Source: Flavobacteriales bacterium
Lineage (GTDB): Bacteria > Bacteroidota > Bacteroidia > Flavobacteriales_F > PHOS-HE28
DNA: 64,000 nt
Assembly: GCA_016713875.1 (NCBI GenBank)
Contig: JADJOI010000003.1
Location: forward strand, 992,001 to 1,056,000
Direction: 5' to 3'
A program made the position numbers and the translations under genes. This document shows, piece after piece, positions 27,942-36,325 of the stretch; within the stretch, counting starts at the first letter, position 1; each line of letters begins with the position of its first letter. Under the pieces are notes generated by a model. It saw only the letters and a list, made by a program, of their open reading frames with translations, was not told the DNA's origin and did no database searches.

Positions 27942-29477
27942 GTGCCCGACACCATCCTCATCCTCGACCACGGTAGCCAGTACACCCAGCTGATCGCCAG
28001 GCGCGTGCGCGAGCTCAATGTCTACTGCGAGATCCACCCCTTCACCAAGGCGGCCGCCTTCGCCGGGGATGCCTCCATCAAGGGCGTGATCCTCAGCGGC
28101 AGCCCCTTCAGCGTGCACGACGCCAACGCGCCCGACACGGACATCCGCGGCTTCCAGGGCCGGGTGCCCGTGCTGGCGGTATGCTACGGGGCCCAGCTGC
28201 TGGCCAAGCGGGAAGGGGCCCCCGTGGTGCGCAGCACGGTGCGGGAGTACGGCCGCGCCCACCTGGACAACATCCACATGCCCGCACCGCTCTTCGACGG
28301 CATCCATCCGGGCACCCAGGTGTGGATGAGCCACGGCGACAGCATCACCGGGGCCGCGGGCCGCATGCAGGTGATGGCCAGCACCCACGCCGTGCCTGTG
28401 GCCGCCTACCGGCTGAAGGACGAGCCCACCTTCGCGGTGCAGTTCCATCCGGAGGTGTACCACACCGCCGAGGGCTTGCAGCTGCTGCGCAACTTCGTGC
28501 ACGGCGTGTGCGGATGTGCCGGCGACTGGACCCCGCACGCCTTCGTGTCCACCACGGTGGACCGCCTGCGCGCCCAGTTGGGACGGGACCAGGTGGTGAT
28601 GGCCTTGAGCGGCGGGGTGGACAGCACGGTGGCGGCGGTGCTGCTGCAGCGCGCCATCGGCGACCGGCTGCACTGCATCTTCGTGGACAATGGGCTGCTG
28701 CGCAAGAACGAGTTCGCGCAGGTGCTGGAGGATTACCGCCACCTGGGCCTCAACATCACCGGGGTGGATGCGCGGGACCGGTTCTACGACGCCCTGCGGG
28801 GGCTGGAGGACCCGGAGGCGAAGCGCAAGGCCATCGGTCGCACCTTCATCGAGGTCTTCGACACCGAGGCGCACCGCATCCAGGACGTCAAGTGGCTGGG
28901 CCAGGGCACCATCTACCCCGATGTGATCGAGAGCGTGAGCGTCAACGGGCCGAGCGTGACCATCAAAAGCCACCACAACGTGGGCGGGTTGCCCGAGCGC
29001 ATGAAGATGCAGGTGGTGGAACCGCTGCGGCTGACCTTCAAGGACGAGGTGCGCCGTGTGGGCCGCGAGCTGGGGCTCGATGCGCGCCTGCTGGGCCGCC
29101 ATCCGTTCCCGGGCCCCGGCCTGGGCATCCGCATCCTGGGCGAGGTCACCGCCGAGAAGGTGGCGCTGCTCCAGGAGGTGGACGCCATCTGGGTGCAGGG
29201 CCTGCGCGACGAAGGCCTCTACGACCAGGTGTGGCAGGCCGGCGCCATCCTGTTGCCGGTGCGCAGCGTGGGCGTGATGGGCGACGAGCGCACCTACGAG
29301 AACGCCGTGGCCCTGCGCGCGGTGACCAGCACCGATGGGATGACCGCGGACTGGTGCGACCTTCCGCATGCCTTCCTGGCACGGATCTCGAACGCCATCA
29401 TCAACCGGGTGAAGGGCGTGAACCGCGTGGTGTACGACATCAGCAGCAAGCCCCCCGCCACCATCGAATGGGAATGA
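27942..29477 (+). CDS. guaA: GMP synthase (glutamine-hydrolysing)
   Basis: The 511-residue protein amidates XMP to GMP. The class I amidotransferase domain has ILDHGSQYTQLIARRVRE, the nucleophile Cys in VLAVCYGAQLLA (about residue 81) and FAVQFHPEVYHT. The ATP-pyrophosphatase domain has MALSGGVDSTVAAVLL near 223, and the C-terminal dimerisation domain has RHPFPGPGLGIRILG and the terminal PPATIEWE. I chose the GTG at 27942 because the protein then begins MPDTILILDHGSQ and has the exact family length; no ATG is available nearby. The stop overlaps the start of the next gene by four bases, suggesting translational coupling. Confidence 0.97.
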   Translation: MPDTILILDHGSQYTQLIARRVRELNVYCEIHPFTKAAAFAGDASIKGVILSGSPFSVHDANAPDTDIRGFQGRVPVLAVCYGAQLLAKREGAPVVRSTVREYGRAHLDNIHMPAPLFDGIHPGTQVWMSHGDSITGAAGRMQVMASTHAVPVAAYRLKDEPTFAVQFHPEVYHTAEGLQLLRNFVHGVCGCAGDWTPHAFVSTTVDRLRAQLGRDQVVMALSGGVDSTVAAVLLQRAIGDRLHCIFVDNGLLRKNEFAQVLEDYRHLGLNITGVDARDRFYDALRGLEDPEAKRKAIGRTFIEVFDTEAHRIQDVKWLGQGTIYPDVIESVSVNGPSVTIKSHHNVGGLPERMKMQVVEPLRLTFKDEVRRVGRELGLDARLLGRHPFPGPGLGIRILGEVTAEKVALLQEVDAIWVQGLRDEGLYDQVWQAGAILLPVRSVGVMGDERTYENAVALRAVTSTDGMTADWCDLPHAFLARISNAIINRVKGVNRVVYDISSKPPATIEWE

Positions 29478-31228
29478 TGCGCCTGCTCCTGCCCCTGCTC
29501 CTGGTCCTCCTCCTGTCGCCTGCCGCGATGGGTCAGGAGGTGCGCGAAGTGGACGGCAAGCGTTATGTGGTGCACACCGTGGTGGCCGGGCAGACCCTTT
29601 ACGGCATCAGCCGGCACTACGCGGTCCCGGTTCCGCGGCTCACCGAGGCCAATCCGGCGGCCGCCCAGGGCCTCAGCATCGGCCAGGTGTTGCTGATCCC
29701 GCAGGACGCGGTGGACCGCAAGGAGCTGCGGAGCGCGCCGAAGTTCCGCGCCACCGGCGAGCTGGTGCACACCGTGGCGAAGAAGGAGACCCTGTTCGGC
29801 ATCGCACAACGCTATGGCGTGGAGCAGACGGCCCTGATCGAGCGGAACCCCGAGCTGGTGGGCGGGCTGAAGGCGGGCATGGAGCTGGTGATCCCGCCGG
29901 CGACGGCCAAGGAGGTGCCCACCACGGCGTCGGCCCCGGCGCGCGCCGACAACAGCCGGTCGCACCTGGTGCTGGCGGGCGAAACGCTGTTCGGCCTCGG
30001 CAAGCAATACGGCATCCCCGTGGAGGCACTGAAGGAGGCCAACGGCGGGCTGGCGGACGGCCTGAAGGTGGGCACCTACCTGCGCATTCCCGCGCCGCCC
30101 GCGCCCGAGCCGGCGGTGGACACGGTGCCCAGGTCCGCCCGCTACGACGTGGGGCTGCTGCTGCCGCTCTGCCTGGACCGCAACGACAGCGTGCACGCCG
30201 CCGACCCGGACCACAAGGGGCTGTACTCCGTCACCGACATCGCCGGTCAGTTCCTGGCCGGTGCGCGCATGGCCATCGATTCCATGGCCCGCATGGGGAT
30301 GCGGATGGACGTGCACCTGTACGACGTGGGCGACGATGCCACCGTGTGGGGGCCGGTGCTGCGCAAGGGCGAGATGCGCAGCATGGACCTCTTCATCGGC
30401 CCTTTCCACCGGGGCGCGATCGACCAGCTGGCGGCGGTGGCACGCGATGCGCACATCGTGTGCCCCGTGCCCCAGAGCAACAAGGTGATCCTGGGCCATC
30501 CGCAGGTGAGCAAAGTGATCAGCGGCCGCCCGGACCTGGTACGGCACATGGGCCGGTACGCCGCCACGAAGCACGCGCGGGAGAACCTGATCCTGCTGCG
30601 GCCCGACCTGCCGGCGGAGAAGGAGCTCCAGGACCAGCTGCAGCGGGCCGTACAGGGCGCCCTGGCCGAACGCGCGGACCGGTTGCGGGACAGCGTGCTG
30701 GTGGCCCGGCCCGGCAAACGGGACCTCGGCGACCTGAGCGGCAAGCTCGATGCGGCCCGGCTCAACGTGCTGTTGGTCCCGAGCGAGGACGTGGAGTTCG
30801 TGAGCACGCTGGTGACCCGGTTGACGCCGCTGGTGGGCAAGTACCGCATCGTGGTGTTCGGCCTGCCGGCGTGGAGCACGATGGACGTGCTGGAGCCCGG
30901 TGACCTGAACAAGCTTGACCTGCATGTGGCCGCCGCCTCGCACATCGACCGGGAGGCCCCGGCGGTGCGGGACTTCGTGGAACGGTTCAGGGCCGTGAAC
31001 AACACCGATGCGGGGCCTTACGCCTTCCTCGGGTTCGACGTCACGATGTACTACCTCACGGCCCTGCACGAAGAGGGGCCTGGCTTCGCCGACCGCCTCG
31101 ACCGGGTGGTGACCACCCCGCTGCACATGGGCTTCCGCATGCGACGCATGGGCATCGAGAACGGCTTCGGCAACGAGAGCGCCGTGATGCTCGAGTACCG
31201 CGACATGGGCGTGCACTTGGCCCGCTAG
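29474..31228 (+). CDS. LysM-repeat protein fused to a periplasmic-binding-protein-like domain
   Basis: The 584-residue protein has a signal peptide (1-21, ending AAMGQ) and three LysM modules at about 32-77, 98-141 and 163-206. Each has the GQTLYGIS / ETLFGIAQRYG / ETLFGLGKQYG pattern, so it should bind peptidoglycan. A Pro-rich linker leads to a domain (about 224-580) that resembles type 1 periplasmic ligand-binding proteins (YDVGLLLPLCLD, then FLAGARMAIDSM, MDLFIGPFHRGAID and GFDVTMYYL). Proteins of this design are common downstream of housekeeping genes in Bacteroidota. The ligand is unknown and no ABC permease is nearby. Starts at 29474 and 29477 are both possible. Confidence 0.85.
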   Translation: MMRLLLPLLLVLLLSPAAMGQEVREVDGKRYVVHTVVAGQTLYGISRHYAVPVPRLTEANPAAAQGLSIGQVLLIPQDAVDRKELRSAPKFRATGELVHTVAKKETLFGIAQRYGVEQTALIERNPELVGGLKAGMELVIPPATAKEVPTTASAPARADNSRSHLVLAGETLFGLGKQYGIPVEALKEANGGLADGLKVGTYLRIPAPPAPEPAVDTVPRSARYDVGLLLPLCLDRNDSVHAADPDHKGLYSVTDIAGQFLAGARMAIDSMARMGMRMDVHLYDVGDDATVWGPVLRKGEMRSMDLFIGPFHRGAIDQLAAVARDAHIVCPVPQSNKVILGHPQVSKVISGRPDLVRHMGRYAATKHARENLILLRPDLPAEKELQDQLQRAVQGALAERADRLRDSVLVARPGKRDLGDLSGKLDAARLNVLLVPSEDVEFVSTLVTRLTPLVGKYRIVVFGLPAWSTMDVLEPGDLNKLDLHVAAASHIDREAPAVRDFVERFRAVNNTDAGPYAFLGFDVTMYYLTALHEEGPGFADRLDRVVTTPLHMGFRMRRMGIENGFGNESAVMLEYRDMGVHLAR

Positions 31229-31241
31229 GCAACGGGGCCGT

Positions 31242-32312
31242 TCAGCGCGGGCCGGGCTCGTCCTGGTCGTAGGCCGTTTCCTCGCCGAGCAGATAGCCGT
31301 AAGGCCGCAGCCCGGGCACCGAATCGCAGACGAGCTTGATCATACCGGCCAGGGGGATGGCGACCACCATGCCCACCACGCCCCACAACATGCCCGCGGC
31401 GATCAGGGCCAGCATGCTGGCGAGCGGATTGAGGCTCACGCTTCCCCCCACCACCTTGGGCGTGATGAAGTTGTTGTCCAGGAACTGGGTGATGAGGCAG
31501 ACGGCGAGCGCGCCGATGGCGTAGCCGATGGAGTCCTTGGTGAGGAGCGCCACCAGGATGGGCAGCAGGCTGCCGAGCAGCACACCGATGTAGGGGATGA
31601 GGTTGAGCAGGGCGAGCAGGAAGCCCATGACCACGGCGTAGGGCAGGCCGAGCGCCAGGAAGCCGATGCTGTTGAGGGTGCCCAGGATGAGCATCACCAG
31701 CAGCACCCCGCGCAGGTAGCTGCGGCTCAGCGCGCTGATGCGGCGCACGATGGCCACCGCATCGGTCTCCCGGCCTTCGCTCCAGTGGACCAGGAACTCG
31801 CGGAACTTGTCCTTCATCATCAGCAGGAGGAAGACGAAGAAGGGGATGGGGACGATGACGCCGAGGGCGGCGCCGGCCCCGCTGAACACCTCCATCACCA
31901 GCTGCCCTCCCGTGTCGGCGAGCCCGGCCACCTGAGCATTGAACCACTGGATCTGGTCGCGCCGGTCGATGTGCACGGCGCCCTCCACCCAGCGCATGAG
32001 GGCCTGCACCTTGACGTGGAGCGTCTGCTGCAGGGCCGGCAGCTCGCCACCGAAGCGGGTGAACTGCCATCCCAGGAAGAAGAAGGCGCCCATCACCACG
32101 GCCACCAGGGCCAGCGTGGCCACCAGCGCGCCCACCCAGCGCGGGCGGCCGGCCTTCTCCATGCGCCGGGAGAGCGGGAGCAGCAGGAAGGTGAACAGGG
32201 CCGAGACGAAGAGGAGCAGGAACAGGTCACGCCCGTAGGCGAGCACCAGCACGGTGAGCACGACCGCCAGCAACGTGAGCACGTACCGCTGTAGGGCGTC
32301 GTTCGCAGGCAT
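31242..32312 (-). CDS. AI-2E family transporter
   Basis: The roughly 356-residue membrane protein has about seven or eight helices. A hairpin at the N terminus (LTLLAVVLTVLVLAYGRDLFLLLFVSALF) is followed by a soluble helical region and then the family signature in the C-terminal half: NLIPYIGVLLGSLLPILVAL and ITPKVVGGSVSLNPLASMLALI. The family (PF01594) has been linked to AI-2 export and Na+/H+ exchange in different bacteria, so the substrate here cannot be given. I take the ATG at 32312. A TTTCTTTG -7-like element ends just three bases upstream, which may be coincidence. Confidence 0.92.
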   Translation of the reverse strand: MPANDALQRYVLTLLAVVLTVLVLAYGRDLFLLLFVSALFTFLLLPLSRRMEKAGRPRWVGALVATLALVAVVMGAFFFLGWQFTRFGGELPALQQTLHVKVQALMRWVEGAVHIDRRDQIQWFNAQVAGLADTGGQLVMEVFSGAGAALGVIVPIPFFVFLLLMMKDKFREFLVHWSEGRETDAVAIVRRISALSRSYLRGVLLVMLILGTLNSIGFLALGLPYAVVMGFLLALLNLIPYIGVLLGSLLPILVALLTKDSIGYAIGALAVCLITQFLDNNFITPKVVGGSVSLNPLASMLALIAAGMLWGVVGMVVAIPLAGMIKLVCDSVPGLRPYGYLLGEETAYDQDEPGPR

Positions 32313-32336
32313 GCACAAAGAAAGGCAGCACGCCGG

Positions 32337-32777
32337 TCACTCGCCGCCCTGGCGCCGATCCCGGCGTTCACGCCAGCGTTCGCGCATCCGATCCCAGGTG
32401 CGGCGCAGCTCGACGACGACCTGCCCGGTGCGCTCCGGCGTGGCCAGCCGCTCGATGAGCACCGGCAGCACCAGCCCGGCCACCATGCCGGCGACGCGTC
32501 CCACCGGGGTCTTGCGTCTGGCGCCGAGGGCCATGCCGACCACCTGGCCCGCCGTGGCGCTGGACGGCGTGAGCAGGCCGCGCAGGGCCTTCAGCCAGGG
32601 AATGCCGCCGACGACCTGCCGCACGCCCGTGCCGACCAGATCGCGTCGGAAGCCGGGGTCCTGCAGCTTGGCCCATTCCTGGCGCAGGTCGGCCCGGCGG
32701 GCATCGCGCACCGCCGTGCGGCGCTGGAGCTCCGCCCGCACCGCGTCCATCCTGGTGAATCGTTCAGGTGCGGTCAT
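32337..32777 (-). CDS. hypothetical basic protein beside holin-X and YtxH genes
   Basis: I do not recognise this 146-residue protein. It is Arg-rich at both ends (RAELQRRTAVRDARRADLR; MRERWRERRDRRQ) and has a central moderately hydrophobic part (VVGMALGARRKTPVGRVAGMVAGLVLPVLIERL) that could be one re-entrant or membrane-associated helix. Its start overlaps the 3' end of the holin-X-like gene by 14 bases, and YtxH lies before that, so the three form one transcription unit. Similar trios occur in envelope-stress loci; that link is inference. Confidence 0.7.
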   Translation of the reverse strand: MTAPERFTRMDAVRAELQRRTAVRDARRADLRQEWAKLQDPGFRRDLVGTGVRQVVGGIPWLKALRGLLTPSSATAGQVVGMALGARRKTPVGRVAGMVAGLVLPVLIERLATPERTGQVVVELRRTWDRMRERWRERRDRRQGGE

Positions 32778-33147
32778 GGGTGGCGTTCACCACGGAGAGG
32801 ATGATGCGGTCGCGCAGCACGGTGCGCCACAATACATAGAAGATGAGCCCGAGCACCACGTACGTGGCCGCACTGAGGGCGAAGCCCAGGGCGGGATCGT
32901 TCAACCAACGTGCGAGCAGCAGGGCCCACGCCACGCTGAGCATGAGCACCATGCCGCTCACGGCAAGGAGCACCACCACCACGAGCAGCAGGCGGGCGAG
33001 CCCGTCGCCGGCACGCAGGGAGGCGCTCAAGGTCAGGCGCTCCCGTTCAGCGGTCGCATAGTCGCTCAACGCGTTCACCAGGCCATGCACGAAGGCGGCC
33101 GGATCGGGCGCCTTGGCCGCATCCTGCGCGTCCGGCTCAGTGGCCAT
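32764..33147 (-). CDS. phage holin-X-like two-helix membrane protein
   Basis: The 127-residue protein has an acidic soluble N terminus and two strong membrane helices (LARLLLVVVVLLAVSGMVLML and LGFALSAATYVVLGLIFYVLW), followed by a basic tail RDRII. This matches the putative Holin-X / DUF1469-type family. These proteins are mostly chromosomal and need not be phage holins; no lysis genes are present. It overlaps YtxH by 11 bases and the next gene by 14 bases, showing tight coupling. Confidence 0.75.
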   Translation of the reverse strand: MATEPDAQDAAKAPDPAAFVHGLVNALSDYATAERERLTLSASLRAGDGLARLLLVVVVLLAVSGMVLMLSVAWALLLARWLNDPALGFALSAATYVVLGLIFYVLWRTVLRDRIILSVVNATHDRT

Positions 33148-33505
33148 GGCGGATGTGGTCGGCGGTCTGCTGGGCCTTGGAGGCGGCCTCCTCGGCGGTC
33201 GTGCTCACATCCTTGCGAAGGCGGTCGGCCAGGTCGCGGCCCTCCTCGAAGAGGAAGCGCAGGAAGTCCTCGACCTCCTCGCGCGTCATGGAGGCGGTGT
33301 CCTGGGCCTTGCCCTTCATCTCGCTCCAGGCCTGATGCGCCTCGTCCATCGTGTCACCGAAGCGGTCGCGGGCTTTTCGGCCCGCACCGGCGATGGCCTC
33401 GCGGGTCTCCTTGCCGCTGCGCGGCGCGAAGAGGACGCCCAAGGCGGCGCCGGCGGCCAGGCCGGCCATGAAGCCGAGGACCCCATGGGTTCGTTCGTCG
33501 CTCAT
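33137..33505 (-). CDS. YtxH domain-containing protein
   Basis: The 122-residue protein begins with the YtxH signature: a Gly/Ala helix and then GVLFAPRSGKETREAI (about residues 10-40). The rest is a long charged amphipathic helix (DRFGDTMDEAHQAWSEMKG, then KDVSTTAEEAASKAQQ). YtxH proteins are general-stress membrane-associated proteins of unknown biochemical role. It is the first gene of the YtxH, holin-X and basic-protein trio. Starts at 33505 (ATG) and 33508 (GTG) are possible; TACCTTTC, a -7-like sequence, lies at 33520-33527 on the minus strand. Confidence 0.88.
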   Translation of the reverse strand: MSDERTHGVLGFMAGLAAGAALGVLFAPRSGKETREAIAGAGRKARDRFGDTMDEAHQAWSEMKGKAQDTASMTREEVEDFLRFLFEEGRDLADRLRKDVSTTAEEAASKAQQTADHIRHGH

Positions 33506-33570
33506 CACCTTGCTTTTCCGAAAGGTACGGCCACCGCGGTGCCGGTGCAGTGATGGTGGTCACCCCGCGC

Positions 33571-33852
33571 TCAGCGGAGCCACTTGCGCTCCATCACGAA
33601 GGTGCCGAACGGCAGCACGCTGGCCAGTCCGAGGCCCACGATGCGTTCCACATCCCACTTCAGCTTGGTGAAGAGCGGCACGGCGGCCACCCAGTACCAT
33701 ACGAAGAGGACGCCATGCGCCCAGCCCACCACCTTCACGGCCCAGGGCCAGCCGATCATGTACTTGAGGGGCATGGCCACGAAGAGCAGCACGAGGAAGC
33801 TCCAGCCTTCGGCGATGGCGACGGTGCGGAAGCGGGCGAGAAGGGGATGCAT
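33571..33852 (-). CDS. DUF3817 membrane protein
   Basis: The 93-residue protein has three hydrophobic helices and the family blocks FRTVAIAEGWSFLVLLFVAMPLKY, GWAHGVLFVWYWVAAV and VLPFGTFVMERKW. DUF3817 domains occur as short integral membrane proteins of unknown function. The ATG at 33852 is preferred because the conserved part begins right after it. A CATCTTTG -7-like element lies six bases upstream. Confidence 0.88.
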   Translation of the reverse strand: MHPLLARFRTVAIAEGWSFLVLLFVAMPLKYMIGWPWAVKVVGWAHGVLFVWYWVAAVPLFTKLKWDVERIVGLGLASVLPFGTFVMERKWLR

Positions 33853-33858
33853 GGGCGG

Positions 33859-33866
33859 CAAAGATG
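33859..33866 (-). promoter_or_regulatory. candidate -7 element, 6 bases before ATG
   Basis: CATCTTTG on the minus strand (one mismatch to TAnnTTTG) directly precedes the DUF3817 gene. Confidence 0.35.
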
Positions 33867-33899
33867 GCGGCCGGTGCACCCGGGTCCGTCACGGCCGGA

Positions 33900-34409
33900 T
33901 CACTTCCGCTGCGTCACGGCGATGTATGCTGCGGCCACCAGCCGCTCCAGCACGGCCAGGTCCACATCGGCCAGCCGCTTCAGGTACAGGCAGCTCTTCG
34001 CAACGGTGTGCTTCCCGAGCCTGCCCAGCAGCGCCGTGTGCTGGTCGAAGCCCGCCATCAGGTAAAGGGTGAGGTTGGCTTTGCGCGGGCTGAAGCCCAC
34101 GGCGGACCACTCGCCGCTGCGCCCGCTGTCGTAGGTATAGCTGTAGCGCCCGAAGCCTACCATCGCGGGGCCCCACATCACCGGGTCCTGTCCGGTGGCC
34201 TTGCGCATGAGCCGCAGCAGCGCTTCACAGTCGGCACGCAGGCCCACGTCGGCGATGGCGCCCACGAAGGCCTCGGCGCTGGCCGTGGTGGCCTGGGTCT
34301 TGTTGGTGGCGGTCTTCTTCGTCGGCGTTCTCTTCGGAGCGGCCACTTTCGTCGGGGCCTTGCGGGCTGCCGCTTTCTTGGTGGTCGTCTTGCGCTGTAT
34401 GGTGGCCAT
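33900..34409 (-). CDS. DUF1801 domain protein with a Lys/Thr/Ala-rich N-terminal tail
   Basis: The protein of about 169 residues has a disordered basic N-terminal tail (TTKKAAARKAPTKVAAPKR, residues 5-45) that resembles histone H1-like tails of bacterial DNA-binding proteins. The DUF1801 (YdhG-like) domain follows, with MWGPAMVGFGRYSY, TLYLMAGFDQHTALLGRLGKHT and CLYLKRLADVDLAVLERLV. DUF1801 proteins adopt a small alpha/beta fold of unknown role. The tail could bind nucleic acid, which is inference. A second DUF1801 gene lies at 60166-60777. Confidence 0.85.
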   Translation of the reverse strand: MATIQRKTTTKKAAARKAPTKVAAPKRTPTKKTATNKTQATTASAEAFVGAIADVGLRADCEALLRLMRKATGQDPVMWGPAMVGFGRYSYTYDSGRSGEWSAVGFSPRKANLTLYLMAGFDQHTALLGRLGKHTVAKSCLYLKRLADVDLAVLERLVAAAYIAVTQRK

Positions 34410-34435
34410 GGGGGTATGGTCGGCCACCAATGTAG

Positions 34436-34900
34436 CTAGGTGCGCGAGGCGGCGAAGGCCGAACGGGCCAGTTCCATGGCCGCAGGCGGGGCCGGTATCA
34501 CCACCTCATCCTCGAGATGGTCGCCGTTGCTGAACTGCACCGTGAGGCGCCCATCCACGATCTCGAGAGATCGCACCTTCGCGAAGGCGATGCGATAGGT
34601 GGGGGCGAGGTCGTGGCGGAAGCGCTGCAGCGTGAGCAGGATCCCCGCACCGGCCAAGCCAAGCCCGAGGACCACCTTGTTGGACGTGGTGGAGCCCAGG
34701 TGCATCAGCTCGAACAGGCCACGAATGCCGATGAGCACTGCGCCGAACAGGAGGTACGCTCCGCGTCCGGCCTTCCTGCGCAGGGTCCGCTCGGGAGCTG
34801 AATGGGCCTCCTGCCAGTTGCCGCTGCGGGTCAGGTACAGGCCGCGCTCGTCGATGTTCAAGTAGCCGCGCTCGAGCTCGAAGTGGCGGCGCTCCATCAC
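34436..34900 (-). CDS. hypothetical membrane protein
   Basis: I do not recognise this 154-residue protein. It has a hydrophilic N-terminal part with a beta pattern (LERGYLNIDERGLYLTRSGNW), two adjacent membrane helices (GAYLLFGAVLIGIRGLFEL; KVVLGLGLAGAGILLTL) and a cytosolic strand-rich tail (YRIAFAKVRSLEIVDGRLTVQF), suggesting a PH-like or bPH domain. Its start overlaps the stop of the DUF4259 gene by four bases, so the two are co-translated. Confidence 0.7.
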   Translation of the reverse strand: MMERRHFELERGYLNIDERGLYLTRSGNWQEAHSAPERTLRRKAGRGAYLLFGAVLIGIRGLFELMHLGSTTSNKVVLGLGLAGAGILLTLQRFRHDLAPTYRIAFAKVRSLEIVDGRLTVQFSNGDHLEDEVVIPAPPAAMELARSAFAASRT

Positions 34901-35301
34901 TTCAGCCTATCGATGAGGCCTTGCACGTTGGCGCGCCACACCGGATACAGCTCCTCGTTCTCGCTCCACAGCTCCTTCAGCTCCGACGCACCGTTGAGCA
35001 CGTGGTCCAGCCTGCGCAGCAGGACAGGGTGCAGCGCATCGAGGTCTTTGCCTACGAGCTGGTCGATCACCCGGCCATACGCATCGCCCAGGTCCTTGGA
35101 GTGGTCCGTGCCGTTGAGCACGGCATCGATGAAGGCCCCCGAGACCAGCATGCAATGGCAGCTCGCGTACTCGTAGTGCTCTTCCGGCTCCATCACCCGC
35201 ATCCATTCTGCGATCTGCTCGTAGGCATTGCCCACCAGCAGGCTGTCGAACACGTCCCGTGCGGCGTCGTCGTCGAAGACCCCCACGTCCCAGGCACCCA
35301 T
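34897..35301 (-). CDS. DUF4259 domain protein
   Basis: The 134-residue acidic protein begins MGAWDVGVFDDDAARDVFD, the typical opening of DUF4259 proteins (MGAWG.G.FENDDA). The rest is helical, with EHYEYASCHCMLVSGAFIDAV in the middle. Function unknown; relatives are often found as stand-alone genes or near immunity proteins, but no toxin is visible here. It follows the cyanophycinase gene by three bases on the same strand, so it may be co-transcribed with it. Confidence 0.85.
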   Translation of the reverse strand: MGAWDVGVFDDDAARDVFDSLLVGNAYEQIAEWMRVMEPEEHYEYASCHCMLVSGAFIDAVLNGTDHSKDLGDAYGRVIDQLVGKDLDALHPVLLRRLDHVLNGASELKELWSENEELYPVWRANVQGLIDRLK

Positions 35302-35304
35302 GGC

Positions 35305-36174
35305 TCAGGCCTTCTGCGGCACCTTCACGGCCGCGAACATGCGCTGCTTCACGCTGTAGCTGTGACCCTTGCTGATGATGTGCACCTTCATGCCTTCGAT
35401 GCTGAAAGGCTGTCCCTCCTCCACATCGGCGTAGTCGCTGTAGCTGATGTCGTGGCCGTCGAAGATCATCACCTGACCGCTGCCGATGGTCTCGAGCATG
35501 TCGGCGTCGGTGATCACCACGCCGGTGTCCTCGCCGAGGCCGATGCCGACCGCGCTGGGGTTGGCCGCGACGGCCTGGCTGAGGCGGCTGAAGCGGCCTC
35601 GTTCCACGAAATGGCTGTCCACGATCACGTCCTGGATGAGGGCCGCGCCGGTGGTCATCTTCACGCCGCCCTTGATGAGACCGCTGCTGCTGTGGCCCTG
35701 GTAGATCATGGTGCTGCTCATGCACATGGCCCCCGCACTGGTGCCGGCGATCACGAAGCCGACCTCCTCCTCATAGCGTCGTTTCATGAGCTGCAGGAAG
35801 GCCGTGCCGCCGAAGATGGTGGTGAGCCGCAGTTGGTTGCCGCCGCTCATCATCACGCCATCGGCCTTGGCCAGCCGCTTGATCATCTCGGGCCGCACCT
35901 GCGACCGTTCGCGGATGTCGAGCACATCGACGTCCGTGACGCCAAGTCTTCCGAAGGCTTCGATGTAGTTGGCGCCCACCTCGTCCGGGATGCTGCTCGC
36001 GCTGGTGATCACGGCGATGCGGGCGGAGGTGCCGCCCATTTCGTCCACCACGCGGCGGAGGATGCCTTCCTCGATGAAGTTGTGCGTGAAGACCTTGGTG
36101 TGGTGGCCGGCCTCCGGTTCCTTGCCCTTGTCCTCGTTGCCGCCGATGGCGATCAGCTTGCCTTTGGGTGTCAT
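35305..36174 (-). CDS. cphB: cyanophycinase (S51 family)
   Basis: The 289-residue protein matches cyanophycinase, a Ser exopeptidase that cuts the Asp-Arg storage polymer to beta-Asp-Arg dipeptides. The nucleophile is Ser146 in IAGTSAGAMCMS. Other family blocks are KLIAIGGNEDKG, MSGGNQLRL, and SHFVERGRFSRL with GIGLGEDTGVV. The length is close to that of other intracellular CphB proteins and there is no signal peptide. It is divergent from the cyanophycin synthetase gene, 151 bases away, giving a synthesis/degradation pair. The DUF4259 gene follows it closely. Confidence 0.93.
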   Translation of the reverse strand: MTPKGKLIAIGGNEDKGKEPEAGHHTKVFTHNFIEEGILRRVVDEMGGTSARIAVITSASSIPDEVGANYIEAFGRLGVTDVDVLDIRERSQVRPEMIKRLAKADGVMMSGGNQLRLTTIFGGTAFLQLMKRRYEEEVGFVIAGTSAGAMCMSSTMIYQGHSSSGLIKGGVKMTTGAALIQDVIVDSHFVERGRFSRLSQAVAANPSAVGIGLGEDTGVVITDADMLETIGSGQVMIFDGHDISYSDYADVEEGQPFSIEGMKVHIISKGHSYSVKQRMFAAVKVPQKA

Positions 36175-36294
36175 GCTCGTGGTTGGTCCCCCCGCCCCCC
36201 GGCCGATGCGCGGCACCGGTCCACCGCGAAAGTAGCCGACCGGCCGATCCCGGTCCACCAGGCTCCCGGATTTGATGAACAACCGGAGGCCGCC

Positions 36295-36302
36295 TATCTT
36301 CC
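36295..36302 (+). promoter_or_regulatory. weak -7 candidate of cphA
   Basis: TATCTTCC matches six of the eight TAnnTTTG positions (including the two free ones) and lies 23 bases before the cphA start. Confidence 0.25.
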
Positions 36303-36325
36303 CCGCGATCACACAATCAGCACCC

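Noticed and set aside
32764..33147. Holin-X-like gene as evidence of a prophage
   Set aside because: No lysin, capsid, integrase or tail gene is near. The family is widespread on chromosomes next to YtxH genes.
34897..35301. DUF4259 gene as an antitoxin or immunity gene
   Set aside because: No toxin-like partner or polymorphic-toxin module adjoins it; the neighbour is a cyanophycinase.
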